From Streptomyces populi (GTDB lineage: Bacteria > Actinomycetota > Actinomycetes > Streptomycetales > Streptomycetaceae), in assembly GCF_002911015.1 (NCBI RefSeq), contig NZ_KZ626855.1, positions 46,017 through 110,016 of the forward strand: a DNA stretch of 64,000 bases. Reading direction: 5' to 3'. The position numbers and the translations under genes are program-made. How positions within the stretch are numbered: the stretch's first letter is position 1; each line of letters starts with the position of its first letter. Below the pieces are notes generated by a model, which was given only the letters and a program-made list of their open reading frames with translations, had not been told where the DNA came from and did no database searches. Below, in pieces: positions 29,427 through 38,042 of the stretch.

Positions 29427-30376
29427 TGCCACCCCTGTCCGAGAAGCTCCTCACCGGGACCGCGAAGGCCGAGCGGGCCGAGCGGGCTCAGGAGAAGACC
29501 CCGAAGGCCACCGAGGCCGCGCGGACCGCCGGCGCAGGTCCCGCGAGCCCGTCCGGTCCGCCGTCCCCGGTGCTGGCCCTGCGCGACGTGCGCATCGGGG
29601 ACCGGGCCGGCGGCCGGGAGATCGTCCACGGTGTGAGTCTCACGCTCACACCCGGCAGCGCCGTCGGCATCGTCGGCGAGTCCGGCAGCGGAAAGACCCT
29701 CACCTGCCGGGCCGCGCTGGGCATCCTGCCCGCCCCGTTCGAGGTCACCGGCGGCTCGGTGGAGATCGACGGGCACGACATCGCCGGCCTGTTCCCCGCC
29801 CGGTGGACGGACCTGCGGGGCGCCACGATCAGCGCCGTCTTCCAGGACCCCGCCTCCTACCTCAACCCCTCGATCCGCGTGGGGGCCCAGATTGCCGAGG
29901 TGGTCCGGGTCAAGCAGGGACGGAGCCGGCGCGCGGCACGGCGCCGCGCGGTCGAACTGCTGCGGTCGGTGCAGCTGCGCGATCCGGAACTCGTCTCCTC
30001 CCAGTACCCGCACGAGCTGTCCGGCGGCATGCTCCAGCGGGTCCTGATCGCCGTGGCCATCGCCGCGGGACCGCGGATCCTCATCGCCGACGAGGCCACC
30101 ACCGCGCTCGACGTCACCGTCCAGGCCGAGATCCTCGACCTGCTGGCCGACCTGCGCGAGCGGACCGGACTGGCCCTCGTCGTGGTCTCCCACGACCTGG
30201 CCGTCGTCGCCCAGCTGTGCGACGAGGTCCTCGTCATGCGCCACGGCGAGGTGGTCGAACAGGGCTCGGCCGAGGACGTGCTGCACCACCCGCGGCACGA
30301 GTACACCCGGCTGCTGATCGCCGAACACGAGCAGTACGGCCTGGAGAAGTTCCGCACGCCCGAGGAGGACGCATGA
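29426..30376 (+). CDS. ABC transporter ATP-binding protein (DppD type)
   Basis: 316 residues. Walker A GESGSGKT, Q-loop FQDPASYLNP, ABC signature LSGGMLQR, Walker B ILIADEATTALD and switch His SHDLAVV are all intact. An Ala/Glu/Lys-rich N-terminal extension of about 50 residues precedes the domain. ATG 29426 with RBS GGAGGT 5 nt upstream is preferred over GTG 29423. It overlaps the next ATPase gene by 4 nt. Confidence 0.93.
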   Translation: MPPLSEKLLTGTAKAERAERAQEKTPKATEAARTAGAGPASPSGPPSPVLALRDVRIGDRAGGREIVHGVSLTLTPGSAVGIVGESGSGKTLTCRAALGILPAPFEVTGGSVEIDGHDIAGLFPARWTDLRGATISAVFQDPASYLNPSIRVGAQIAEVVRVKQGRSRRAARRRAVELLRSVQLRDPELVSSQYPHELSGGMLQRVLIAVAIAAGPRILIADEATTALDVTVQAEILDLLADLRERTGLALVVVSHDLAVVAQLCDEVLVMRHGEVVEQGSAEDVLHHPRHEYTRLLIAEHEQYGLEKFRTPEEDA

Positions 30377-31254
30377 GCAACGACACCGCCGGGTTCGGTC
30401 CGGCCCCGGAGACCACCGGCTCCGAGCCTGCGACCCGGCCCGTCCTGGAGGTCCGCGGCCTCGAGGTGCGCTACGGACCGCGCCGACGCCGCCGGCACGC
30501 GCTGCGCGGCGTCTCGCTGAGCGTCGCGCCGGGCGAGACCGTCGGGATCATCGGCGAGACGGGTTCGGGCAAGTCCACCCTGGCCCGGGCCGTGCTCGGT
30601 CTGGTGCGCGCCTCGGCGGGGTCCGTGGTCCTCGACGGCGAGGACGTGACCGCCCACGGCGGTCGGCAGTGGCGCGCGCTGCGCCGCCGGGGCGTGGTCC
30701 AGTACGTCTTCCAGGACCCCCTGCGCAGCCTGGACCCCGATCTCACCGTCGAGGCCTCGCTGGGCGAACCCCTGCTCGTGCGGGGTGTGTCCCGCGCCGA
30801 GACCGCGCGGCGGGTCCGCGCCTTCCTCGCCCGGGTCCACCTCACCGAGGACCTGCTCGGCCGGCTGCCCGGTGAGCTCTCCGGCGGACAGCGCCAACGC
30901 GTGGCGGTGGCACGGGCGTTGGTCACCGAACCCCGGCTGGTCATCCTCGACGAACCGGTGAGCGCCCTGGACGCCGCCAACCGCGTCCAGATCCTGAGGA
31001 TCCTCGAGGAACTGCGCGACGACGGCGTGTCCCTCGTCTTCATCTCCCACGACCTCGGTTCCGTCGCCGGAATCGCCGACCGGATCGCCGTGCTGTACCG
31101 GGGTGAACTGGTCGAGACCGGGGCCGCCCGCGAGGTCATCGGCCGGCCCCGGCACCCCTACACGCGGCTGCTCGTCCGCTCCGCCCCGACGCTGCGCTCC
31201 GCCCCGGCCGACCGGGCCGAACGCGCGGCCCTGCGCGCCCTGCTGCCCGCCTGA
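30373..31254 (+). CDS. ABC transporter ATP-binding protein (DppF type)
   Basis: 293 residues. Walker A GETGSGKST, Q-loop FQDPLRSLDP, signature LSGGQRQR, Walker B LVILDEPVSALD and SHDLGSV. ATG overlaps the previous stop (ATGA). It completes the five-protein importer. The gene is 26 bp before the monooxygenase, so uptake and cleavage are co-expressed. Confidence 0.93.
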   Translation: MSNDTAGFGPAPETTGSEPATRPVLEVRGLEVRYGPRRRRRHALRGVSLSVAPGETVGIIGETGSGKSTLARAVLGLVRASAGSVVLDGEDVTAHGGRQWRALRRRGVVQYVFQDPLRSLDPDLTVEASLGEPLLVRGVSRAETARRVRAFLARVHLTEDLLGRLPGELSGGQRQRVAVARALVTEPRLVILDEPVSALDAANRVQILRILEELRDDGVSLVFISHDLGSVAGIADRIAVLYRGELVETGAAREVIGRPRHPYTRLLVRSAPTLRSAPADRAERAALRALLPA

Positions 31255-31280
31255 AGCCTCGAAAGACAGGAAGAAGAGCC

Positions 31281-32621
31281 ATGACCCGAACCATCCATCT
31301 CGCCCTGCACCCCTACGGCGTCGGCGGGCCCGGCCAGCACGGGCTGTGGAAGGACCCGCGCGTCGCGAAGAACGCCAGCATCGACATCGACTACTACATC
31401 CGGCTGGCCAAGGCGGCCGAACACGCCCTGTTCGACGCCCTGTTCATCGTCGACAGCCAGTTCATCAACGCCACCTATCCGGCGCATTACCTCAACCGCC
31501 TGGAACCGCTGACCCTGTTGTCCGCGGTCGCCACCCACACCCGGCACATCGGCCTGGTCGGCACGGCGAGTTCGACCTACAACTCGCCCTTCAACCTGGC
31601 CCGCCGCTTCGCCTCCCTGGACCACATCAGCGGCGGCCGGGCCGGCTGGAACGTCGTCACCAGCTTCGACACCGGTACGTCCCGGAACTTCGGCCTCGAC
31701 GAGCACCTCGACTACACGGCCCGGTACGGACGCGCGCTGGAGTTCGTCCGGGTGGCCCGGGGCCTGTGGGACTCCTACGAGGACGACGCCTTCCCCGCGG
31801 ACGTGGAGCGGGGCGTCTTCCTCGACCCGGCGAAGCTGCACGCGCTCGACCACGAGGGCGAGCACTTCAAGGTGGCGGGACCGCTGAACCTCTCCCGCTC
31901 CCCGCAGGGACAGCCGGTGATCTTCCAGGCCGGTGTCTCCGAGGAGGGACGCGACCTCGCGGCGCGGGTGGCCGAGGGCATCTACGCCCCGGGCGGCACG
32001 CTCCAGCAGGCCCAGGAGTACTACGCCGACATCAAGAAGCGCACCGCCTCCTACGGCCGCGACCCCGACCACGTCAAGATCTTCATCCACGGGGGCCCGG
32101 TCGTCGCCGCCACCGACGAGGCAGCCCGGCGCCGCGAGCGGGAGATCTTCGAGGAGGACAACGACTTCGAACGCAACCTCGCCCTGCTCGGCCGCTCCTT
32201 CGGCGCCTACGACTTCGGCGCGCACGACCTGGACGCGCCGTTCCCCGATGTCGCGCACCTCGCCGAGAAGGGGGGCCGCACCGGCGCCGCGGCCCTCATC
32301 GAGCGGGCCCGGACGGAGAACCTGACGCTGCGCCAGGTCGCCGAGTCCGTCAATCAGTTCCGTGGCTCGCCGTTCGTGGGTGCGCCCGGGACCGTCGCCG
32401 ACACGATCGAGAAGTGGTTCGACGCCGGCACCTTCGACGGCATCAACCTCGCCTTCCGCACCGAGGACGAACTGGACCTCTTCGTCGACGGCGTCGTCCC
32501 GATCCTCCAGAAGCGCGGGCTGTTCCGCACCGAGTACGCGGCCGACACGCTGCGCGGCAACCTCGGCCTGCCCGTCCCGGCCAACCGGCACACCCGCGAG
32601 CCGCGGCTCGCGGACGGCTGA
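31281..32621 (+). CDS. NtaA/SnaA/DszA-family FMNH2-dependent monooxygenase
   Basis: 446 residues, luciferase-like TIM barrel of the NtaA/SnaA/DszA (SfnaD) subfamily: SIDIDYYIRLAKAAEHALFD, the FASLDHISGGRAGWNVVTS flavin-phosphate signature, RSPQGQPVIFQAGVSEEGRD and the C-terminal FRTEYAADTLRGNLGLP. These two-component enzymes use FMNH2 from a separate reductase to split C-S or C-N bonds; YxeK/YtnJ relatives in Bacillus cleave S-(2-succino)cysteine-type thioethers. The SsuE-like reductase at the operon end is the likely partner. Substrate not determined. Confidence 0.92.
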   Translation: MTRTIHLALHPYGVGGPGQHGLWKDPRVAKNASIDIDYYIRLAKAAEHALFDALFIVDSQFINATYPAHYLNRLEPLTLLSAVATHTRHIGLVGTASSTYNSPFNLARRFASLDHISGGRAGWNVVTSFDTGTSRNFGLDEHLDYTARYGRALEFVRVARGLWDSYEDDAFPADVERGVFLDPAKLHALDHEGEHFKVAGPLNLSRSPQGQPVIFQAGVSEEGRDLAARVAEGIYAPGGTLQQAQEYYADIKKRTASYGRDPDHVKIFIHGGPVVAATDEAARRREREIFEEDNDFERNLALLGRSFGAYDFGAHDLDAPFPDVAHLAEKGGRTGAAALIERARTENLTLRQVAESVNQFRGSPFVGAPGTVADTIEKWFDAGTFDGINLAFRTEDELDLFVDGVVPILQKRGLFRTEYAADTLRGNLGLPVPANRHTREPRLADG

Positions 32622-32701
32622 GGCCCCCGGCGACCGGGGCGGGCGCACCCCCGCCCCGGTCCGGTCCTCCGCCCCGCCCGGCACACCCGGACGCCCGCAC
32701 C

Positions 32702-32721
32702 CAACGCAACGCAACGCAACG
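32702..32721. repeat. CAACG pentamer, four tandem copies
   Basis: CAACGCAACGCAACGCAACG lies 29 bp before the alpha/beta hydrolase start inside operon A. Simple-sequence repeat; length variation could change spacing but would not shift a reading frame. Confidence 0.85.
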
Positions 32722-32749
32722 GACGATCCCGCATCCGCAGGAGTATGAG

Positions 32750-33529
32750 ATGACCCAGCACAGCGACCACCACGGCCCCGAGGGCCTGCTGGTCCGCGGC
32801 ACGATCCTCGTGGTGCCCGGTCGCGGCGAGAGCCGGGCGACCTACGCGCGCCTCGGCGCGAGGCTCGCCGCCGACGCCTACCGCGTCCGGGTGATCGACC
32901 CCCCGGACCTCGACGCCGGGGACCCGGCCGCGTCCCTGACCGAACTGGAGGCCCGGCTCGCCGAGGCCGTCGAGGACACCGTCTCGACGGACGGTGTCGT
33001 ACGGCCGGTCGTCCTCGTCGGGGCCGACTCGGGGGCCGCCGCGCTCGCCGCGCTCCTCGGCGGGGACCGCGCTCCGGCCGCCTGGGCGCCGGACGCCCTG
33101 GTCCTCGCCGGCCTTCCCGGCCCGTCCGCGGAGACCGGCACCGCCGTCGGCACGTGGGACGACGAGCTCGACGTCCGCACCTCGTGCCCCACCCATCGGG
33201 GCAGTCTCACCCAGGACCCCGAGGTACGGCGCGGGTCGCTCGACGCCCCGGTCCCGCGCCCCGTGCTCGGCGCCGCCTACGACAGCGGGGCATCGCTCCC
33301 CACCCTGCTGCTCGTCGGCGATTCCGATCCCCTCGCCGACCACGAAGCGCTCGCCCGCCTGGTCAAGTCCCTGCCCCTGGCCCGTCTCTCGGTCGTGCGC
33401 GGCGCCCACCACGACGTCCTCAACGACCTCCAGCACCGCTCGGTGGCGGCCGAGATCGTCACCTTCCTCGAAGCACTGCGGGGCGGTGACCCGCGGCCGC
33501 TGATCACCGTGCGGTCGAGCGCCTGGTGA
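32750..33529 (+). CDS. Alpha/beta hydrolase-fold protein
   Basis: 259 residues. The first strand GTILVVPGRGESRATYARL carries an oxyanion region, followed by the nucleophile elbow LVGADSGAAALAALL (GxDSG-type, Ser about residue 88), acidic VGDSDPLADHEAL and catalytic-type His in RGAHHDVLNDLQH. Similar small hydrolases accompany SnaA/DszA monooxygenases in organosulfur clusters, perhaps removing an ester, amide or thioester. Start ATG 32750 has GCAGGAG 6 nt upstream. Residue assignments are by motif only. Confidence 0.8.
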   Translation: MTQHSDHHGPEGLLVRGTILVVPGRGESRATYARLGARLAADAYRVRVIDPPDLDAGDPAASLTELEARLAEAVEDTVSTDGVVRPVVLVGADSGAAALAALLGGDRAPAAWAPDALVLAGLPGPSAETGTAVGTWDDELDVRTSCPTHRGSLTQDPEVRRGSLDAPVPRPVLGAAYDSGASLPTLLLVGDSDPLADHEALARLVKSLPLARLSVVRGAHHDVLNDLQHRSVAAEIVTFLEALRGGDPRPLITVRSSAW

Positions 33530-33601
33530 CGGTTCCCCTCTCTTCCGCCGCAGTCCTTCTTCCTGCTTCACGTATCCGCGTCCCGACCCGGAAGGTCCCC
33601 C

Positions 33602-34159
33602 ATGGCCACGATCGTGTCCGTCTCCGGAAGTCCCTCTCCCACCTCCCGCACCACCAGGCTGCTGCGCCACCTCGACGAGCGGCTGCGCCGCCAGGGGCAC
33701 GAGGTCACCCCCTTGGAGGTGCGTACGCTGCCCGCCCACGCGCTGCTCGGCGCCGACTTCCGGCATCCGGCGATCGTCGAGACGGCGGCCCTGTTCGAGG
33801 GTGCCGACGGTGTCGTGATCGGCACTCCGGTCTACAAGGCGGCCTACTCCGGCCTGCTGAAGTCGCTCCTCGACCTGCTCCCGCAGTACGCACTGGCCGG
33901 CAAGACGGTGCTGCCCCTCGCCACCGGCGGCAGCACCGCCCATGTCCTCGCCATCGACTACGCGTTGCGTCCCGTGCTGAGTTCCATGGGCGCGTCCCAC
34001 ATCGTTCCGGGCTGGTTCACGCTCGACAAGGACGTCACGCTCGGCGCCGACGGCACCCCTGTCATCGCGCCCGCCTCCGCCCGGGCCCTGGAACAGGTGA
34101 CGGACACCTTCTCGGCCGCGCTGGGAGGCCGCACCACCGCGCTCGCGTCGACCGCCTGA
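33602..34159 (+). CDS. NAD(P)H-dependent FMN reductase, SsuE/MsuE family
   Basis: 185 residues, flavodoxin-like fold. The FMN-phosphate loop is SVSGSPSPTSRTTRLL and the SsuE signature TPVYKAAYSGLLKSLLDLLP is followed by LPLATGGSTAHVLAIDYALRPVL. It reduces free FMN with NAD(P)H and supplies FMNH2 to the two-component monooxygenases. It is the only flavin reductase near four luciferase-like enzymes, so it may serve operon B as well as A. Last gene of operon A. Confidence 0.93.
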   Translation: MATIVSVSGSPSPTSRTTRLLRHLDERLRRQGHEVTPLEVRTLPAHALLGADFRHPAIVETAALFEGADGVVIGTPVYKAAYSGLLKSLLDLLPQYALAGKTVLPLATGGSTAHVLAIDYALRPVLSSMGASHIVPGWFTLDKDVTLGADGTPVIAPASARALEQVTDTFSAALGGRTTALASTA

Positions 34160-34211
34160 ACCGGCCCGACGGCACGAAACCTCCACCGCGTTCCAGGGCC
34201 CGGGCGGACCG

Positions 34212-35366
34212 CTAGGGGGCGGCCGCGCCGGGCTCCTCGGAGCGGAACAGTTGCTCCGCGAGGAGTTCGGCGCGGGTCAGTTCGAGCAGCCGCCCCACCC
34301 AGTTCCGTCCCCGGCCGTCGGGGACGTCCCTCCAGAAGGGGGCGTCCCACAGGCCGGTGTAGCTGATCCTGGCGTCGCCGGTGGAGAGCAAGACCCGGGC
34401 GAGTCCGGGATGCTGGGTGTACTTCGCGCGCAGGAGCCCCGCCATGACCGCGAGGCGAACGTCCGCCCAGTCGCTCCGGTGCCTCACCGCACCGCCCAGG
34501 TCCCGTGCCTCGTGTCCGGTGGCCGCCCCGCCGATCCTCTCCCTGTCCGCGTCCTCGGCCGCCGCCAGCGCCCAGTAGGCGTGCACGACGGAGGCGTACG
34601 AGGCGCCGGCAAACTCGATCCGCGCCGGGAAGTCGTTGCGGAGCATGAACAGCCCCGGCTCCTCGGGCCGGCCGCGGGGGTGGACGGTCTCGTGGGAGAC
34701 GACTGCCGGCCGGCCGGGCCCTGACGGGTCGTCGGAATGCTGGACGGCTCGCCGCTCCCGCTCGCTCTCGACTCCCCGGTCTCCTTGGTCGAAGTACTCC
34801 AGGACCCCTTGGTGCATCTCCGCCGTCACCACGGGGCCGTCGCCGTCGGCCCGCTCTCCGACGTCCGTGAAAAGGATCCGCAGGGGCCGGTCCTGGCGGT
34901 CCATGTCGCCGAGGACATAGATCCGAAGGTGCGGCGGGACCGCCAGATAGGCCGCCCGGAGACGTTCACGGCCGGCCTCGCCCGGCTCTCGCTGGAAACT
35001 CCGGATCGCGTCCCGGCAGCGCTGCGCGGCGGTCGGCCGCCCGTTGAGCTCCTCGACGCAGTCGGAGACCTCCTGGAGGAACCCCTCCGGTGTCAGCGGT
35101 TCACCGCTCCGGGAAGCCCACTTCGAGGGTTCCCGCGGGAACGGCGGCGCCTCGGGGTCGGTCACCGCCAGCAGGCCCTTCGCCAGCAGCTTCCCGAGGC
35201 CGTCCAGGTCCGTGCGCCCTCCGCAGCTGATCGTCCCGTCCGCGTAGACGGTCAAGTCCTCCACGTGGTGACGGCTGTCGAGCCGGTGCCGCCGCCAGAC
35301 GTGACACCAGGCCCCGTCGATCCTCTCTCCGTCCACCGTCCGATAAGTCGGTCTCTGCCAGAACAT
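34212..35366 (-). CDS. NADAR-domain protein with N-terminal extension
   Basis: 384 residues. The C-terminal about 140 residues are a NADAR domain: F(M)LRNDFPARIEFAGASYASVVHAYWAL, RHRSDWADVRLAVMAGLLRAK and the ending WDAPFWRDVPDGRGRNWVG followed by LLELTRAELL. The N-terminal 230 residues are not recognised; they begin MFWQRPTYRTVDGERIDGAW and include YADGTISCGGRTDLDGLGKLL. NADAR proteins are N-glycosidases/ADP-ribosylglycohydrolases of riboflavin side-products and of guanine-ADP-ribosylated DNA. It lies 55 bp after operon B on the same strand, so it could be the last gene of that operon, or independent. Confidence 0.8.
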   Translation of the reverse strand: MFWQRPTYRTVDGERIDGAWCHVWRRHRLDSRHHVEDLTVYADGTISCGGRTDLDGLGKLLAKGLLAVTDPEAPPFPREPSKWASRSGEPLTPEGFLQEVSDCVEELNGRPTAAQRCRDAIRSFQREPGEAGRERLRAAYLAVPPHLRIYVLGDMDRQDRPLRILFTDVGERADGDGPVVTAEMHQGVLEYFDQGDRGVESERERRAVQHSDDPSGPGRPAVVSHETVHPRGRPEEPGLFMLRNDFPARIEFAGASYASVVHAYWALAAAEDADRERIGGAATGHEARDLGGAVRHRSDWADVRLAVMAGLLRAKYTQHPGLARVLLSTGDARISYTGLWDAPFWRDVPDGRGRNWVGRLLELTRAELLAEQLFRSEEPGAAAP

Positions 35367-35421
35367 GGGCGCACGCTACCGGTTGGGAGACGATCATGGG
35401 AGGGCCGACGGGGCCGGCCGC

Positions 35422-36549
35422 TCAGCGTCGGTGCCACTCCTCGGCCAGCAGCTCGTACGACCGCACCCGGTCCTCGTGTCCATGGGTGATCGTGGTGATG
35501 AGCAACTCGTCGGCGCCAGTGGCCTCTTGGAGCTGTGCCAGGTGGTCGGCGACGCGCCGGGGCGAGCCGACGAACCGGGTGTCGAGGCGGTCCTGGACGA
35601 GCGCCCGGTCGGCCTCCGACCAGACATGGGCGCGTGCCTCGTCCGGGGTGGGGAACGGGATGGCTCCCTCGGCGGTGCGGATGCTGCGGACCCAGGGGCC
35701 GTATCCCGTGGCGAGTTCGCGGGCCTTCTCGTCGTCCTCGGCGACCACGACGTCCGCGGAGACGCTGACGTACGGCTTCTCCAGGACGTCGGAGGGCTGG
35801 AAGGCGGCGCGGTAGCCGTCCACCGCCTCCAGTACGGTGCCCGGGCTGACGTGGTAGTTCGCCGCGAACCGGAGCCCGCCCCGGCCCGCCACCTCGGCGC
35901 TCCGGCCGCCGCTGCTGCCCAGGATCCACACCTCCAGGTCGGCGCCCTCGCCGGGGACGACGTGCGCCTCGACGCCCTCCGCCGAGCGGTAGGTGCCCGC
36001 GAGCAGCGCGAGGATGTCGTCGACCTGCTCGCCGTATTCCTGCGACTCGGCGCCGGGCTGCTGGAGGAGGGTGCGCTGCAGGGCGACCCGCGGTGAGCCG
36101 AGAAGGTGCTCGAAGGAGAACCGGGGCGGGATGCGGAGCCCGTTCGGGGCCCGGCCGTCGACCACCGGGGTCACGGTCGCGGGTGAGGCGGCCGGCCTGC
36201 CGGACGGCCGGCCGCCGGAGCGCCCGAGGCCGAGGTCGAGGCGCCCGGGGTGCAGCGCGTCGATCAGGCCGAACTCCTCGACGGTGGACAGGGCGGTGCG
36301 GTGGCCGAGTTGCACGGCACCGGCACCGAGCCTGATGGTCGAGGTCGCGGCGGCGGTCAGCGCGATGACGACGGCGGGCGAGGTGCCGGCGACGCCGGGG
36401 TTGAGATGGTGTTCGGCGAACCAGTAGCGGGCGTACCCGAGGCTCTCGGCCCGCCGGGCCAGGTCGACGGAGTTGCGCAGCGCGTCACCGGCCGTGGAAC
36501 CCGAGGAGACCGGAACCAGGTCGAGTACGCCGAGTGGGATGTCGGACAT
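35422..36549 (-). CDS. Luciferase-like monooxygenase (MsnO8-type LLM)
   Basis: 375 residues, luciferase-like barrel: GVLDLVPVSSGSTAGDALRN, GYARYWFAEHHLNPGVAGTSP and IRLGAGAVQLGHRTALSTVEEF, followed by HPGRLDLGLGRSGG. This start-to-middle pattern is typical of the MsnO8/alkanal-like group that uses reduced flavin. It is the last monooxygenase of operon B, about 97 bp after the previous one. Whether FMNH2 or F420H2 is the cofactor cannot be settled from sequence; operon context favours FMNH2. Confidence 0.88.
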   Translation of the reverse strand: MSDIPLGVLDLVPVSSGSTAGDALRNSVDLARRAESLGYARYWFAEHHLNPGVAGTSPAVVIALTAAATSTIRLGAGAVQLGHRTALSTVEEFGLIDALHPGRLDLGLGRSGGRPSGRPAASPATVTPVVDGRAPNGLRIPPRFSFEHLLGSPRVALQRTLLQQPGAESQEYGEQVDDILALLAGTYRSAEGVEAHVVPGEGADLEVWILGSSGGRSAEVAGRGGLRFAANYHVSPGTVLEAVDGYRAAFQPSDVLEKPYVSVSADVVVAEDDEKARELATGYGPWVRSIRTAEGAIPFPTPDEARAHVWSEADRALVQDRLDTRFVGSPRRVADHLAQLQEATGADELLITTITHGHEDRVRSYELLAEEWHRR

Positions 36550-36646
36550 GTGCTGGGGCCTCCTCAGCGGTCGGCGGACAGGGGTGCGGTGGTGAGCGGT
36601 GGTCCGGGGCTGCCGCGCTGTGGATCCCGGGTGAGGGCGGGGAGCC

Positions 36647-38023
36647 TCATGAGGCGACCCGGTCGGCCGGGGTCCCGGCGTCGGGGTGGGCGAGGCCGAG
36701 GTGGTCGCGCAGGGTGGCGCCCTCGTACTCGGTGCGGTGGACGCCGCGCTCCTGGAGCAGCGGGACGACGGTGTCGGCGAAGGCGTCCAGGCCGCCCGGC
36801 GTGATGTGCGGGACGAGGATGAAGCCGTCGGAGGCGTCGGCCTGGACGAAGTGGTCGATGGTCCGGGCGACCGTCTCCGGGCTGCCCACGAAGGCCTGCC
36901 GGCTCCCGGTCTCGATGACGAGGTCGCGGATGGACCAGTTGTTGGCGGCCGCCCGCTCCCGCCACTCCCGGGCGGTGGCCAGCGGGTCGCGGTACATGCG
37001 GACCTGGGCGCGACCGCGGGAGACGGTGTGTTCGCCGAGGTCGGGATCGATCTCGGGCAGCGGTCCGTCCGGGTCGTACGCGGACAGGTCGCGGTTCCAG
37101 ACGAACTCCAGGTGCTTGATGGCGGTGGCGCCGCTGACCTGGAGGCGTCGCACCTCGCGGGCGTGTTCCTCGGCCTCGGCGTCGGTGTCCCCGAGCACGA
37201 AGGTCGCGGCGGGCAGGATCAGCAGCTGGTCCGGGCGGCGGCCGTGGCGGGCGAGGCGTGCCTTGACGTCGGCGTAGAAGGCCTGGCCCTCCTCGAGGGT
37301 GGAGTACCGGCTGAAGATCGCGTCGGCGCTCGACGCCGCGAACTCGCGGCCCTCCTCGGAGTCGCCGGCCTGGAAGATCACCGGGCGGCCCTGCGGGGAG
37401 CGCGGAACGTCGAACTGCCCCTCGATGTCGAAGTGCCGGCCCCCGTGGACGAAGGCTCCGGCCTTGGCGTCGCTCAGGAAGGTTCCCGTCCCCTGGTCCG
37501 CGACGATCTCGTCGCCGCGCCAGGAGTCGAAGAGTTCGTTCGCCGTGCTCAGGAACTCCTTGGCCCGGGAGTAGCGCTCCTCCTGCGGCAGGAAGCCGCC
37601 GCGGCGGAAGTTCTCGCCGGTGAAGGCGTCCCAGGAGGTGACGACGTTCCAGGCGGCGCGTCCGCCGGAGAGGTGGTCGAGGCTGGCGAACTGGCGGGCC
37701 ACCTCGTAGGGCTCGTTGAAGGTGGAGTTGATGGTGCCGGTCAGACCGAGGTGTTCGGTGACGGCGGCGAGCGCGGCGAGGACGGTGAAGGTGTCGGGCC
37801 GGCCCACGACGTCCAAGTCGTAGATCTTTCCGCCCTGTTCGCGCAGCCGCAGTCCTTCGGCGAGGAACAGGAAGTCGAACTTGGCGCGCTCGGCGGTCCG
37901 CGCGAAGTGCGCGAACGAGCTGAACTCGATGTGGCTGCCGGCCTCGGGATCGCTCCACACGGTGGTGTTGTTGACGCCGGGGAAGTGCGCCGCGAGGTGG
38001 ATCTGCTTGAGCGGCTTGCTCAT
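36647..38023 (-). CDS. NtaA/SnaA/DszA-family FMNH2-dependent monooxygenase
   Basis: 458 residues from ATG 38023 (MSKPLKQIHLAAHFPGVNN). Signatures: FASLDHLSGGRAAWNVVTS, RSPQGRPVIFQAGDSEEGRE and the terminal HRTEYEGATLRDHLGLAHP. Same subfamily as the operon A enzyme, with the flavin-phosphate and C-terminal motifs closely conserved. Second of three luciferase-like genes in operon B, 19 bp after the gene at 38043-39251. Likely cleaves a C-S (or C-N) bond of the compound imported by the neighbouring polar-amino-acid ABC system. Confidence 0.92.
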   Translation of the reverse strand: MSKPLKQIHLAAHFPGVNNTTVWSDPEAGSHIEFSSFAHFARTAERAKFDFLFLAEGLRLREQGGKIYDLDVVGRPDTFTVLAALAAVTEHLGLTGTINSTFNEPYEVARQFASLDHLSGGRAAWNVVTSWDAFTGENFRRGGFLPQEERYSRAKEFLSTANELFDSWRGDEIVADQGTGTFLSDAKAGAFVHGGRHFDIEGQFDVPRSPQGRPVIFQAGDSEEGREFAASSADAIFSRYSTLEEGQAFYADVKARLARHGRRPDQLLILPAATFVLGDTDAEAEEHAREVRRLQVSGATAIKHLEFVWNRDLSAYDPDGPLPEIDPDLGEHTVSRGRAQVRMYRDPLATAREWRERAAANNWSIRDLVIETGSRQAFVGSPETVARTIDHFVQADASDGFILVPHITPGGLDAFADTVVPLLQERGVHRTEYEGATLRDHLGLAHPDAGTPADRVAS

Positions 38024-38042
38024 GGGTCGGGGTCCTTCCGGC

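Noticed and set aside
32702..32721. Phase-variation switch from the CAACG repeat
   Set aside because: The repeat is non-coding and about 30 bp before the start; it cannot shift a reading frame, and promoter function is not evident.
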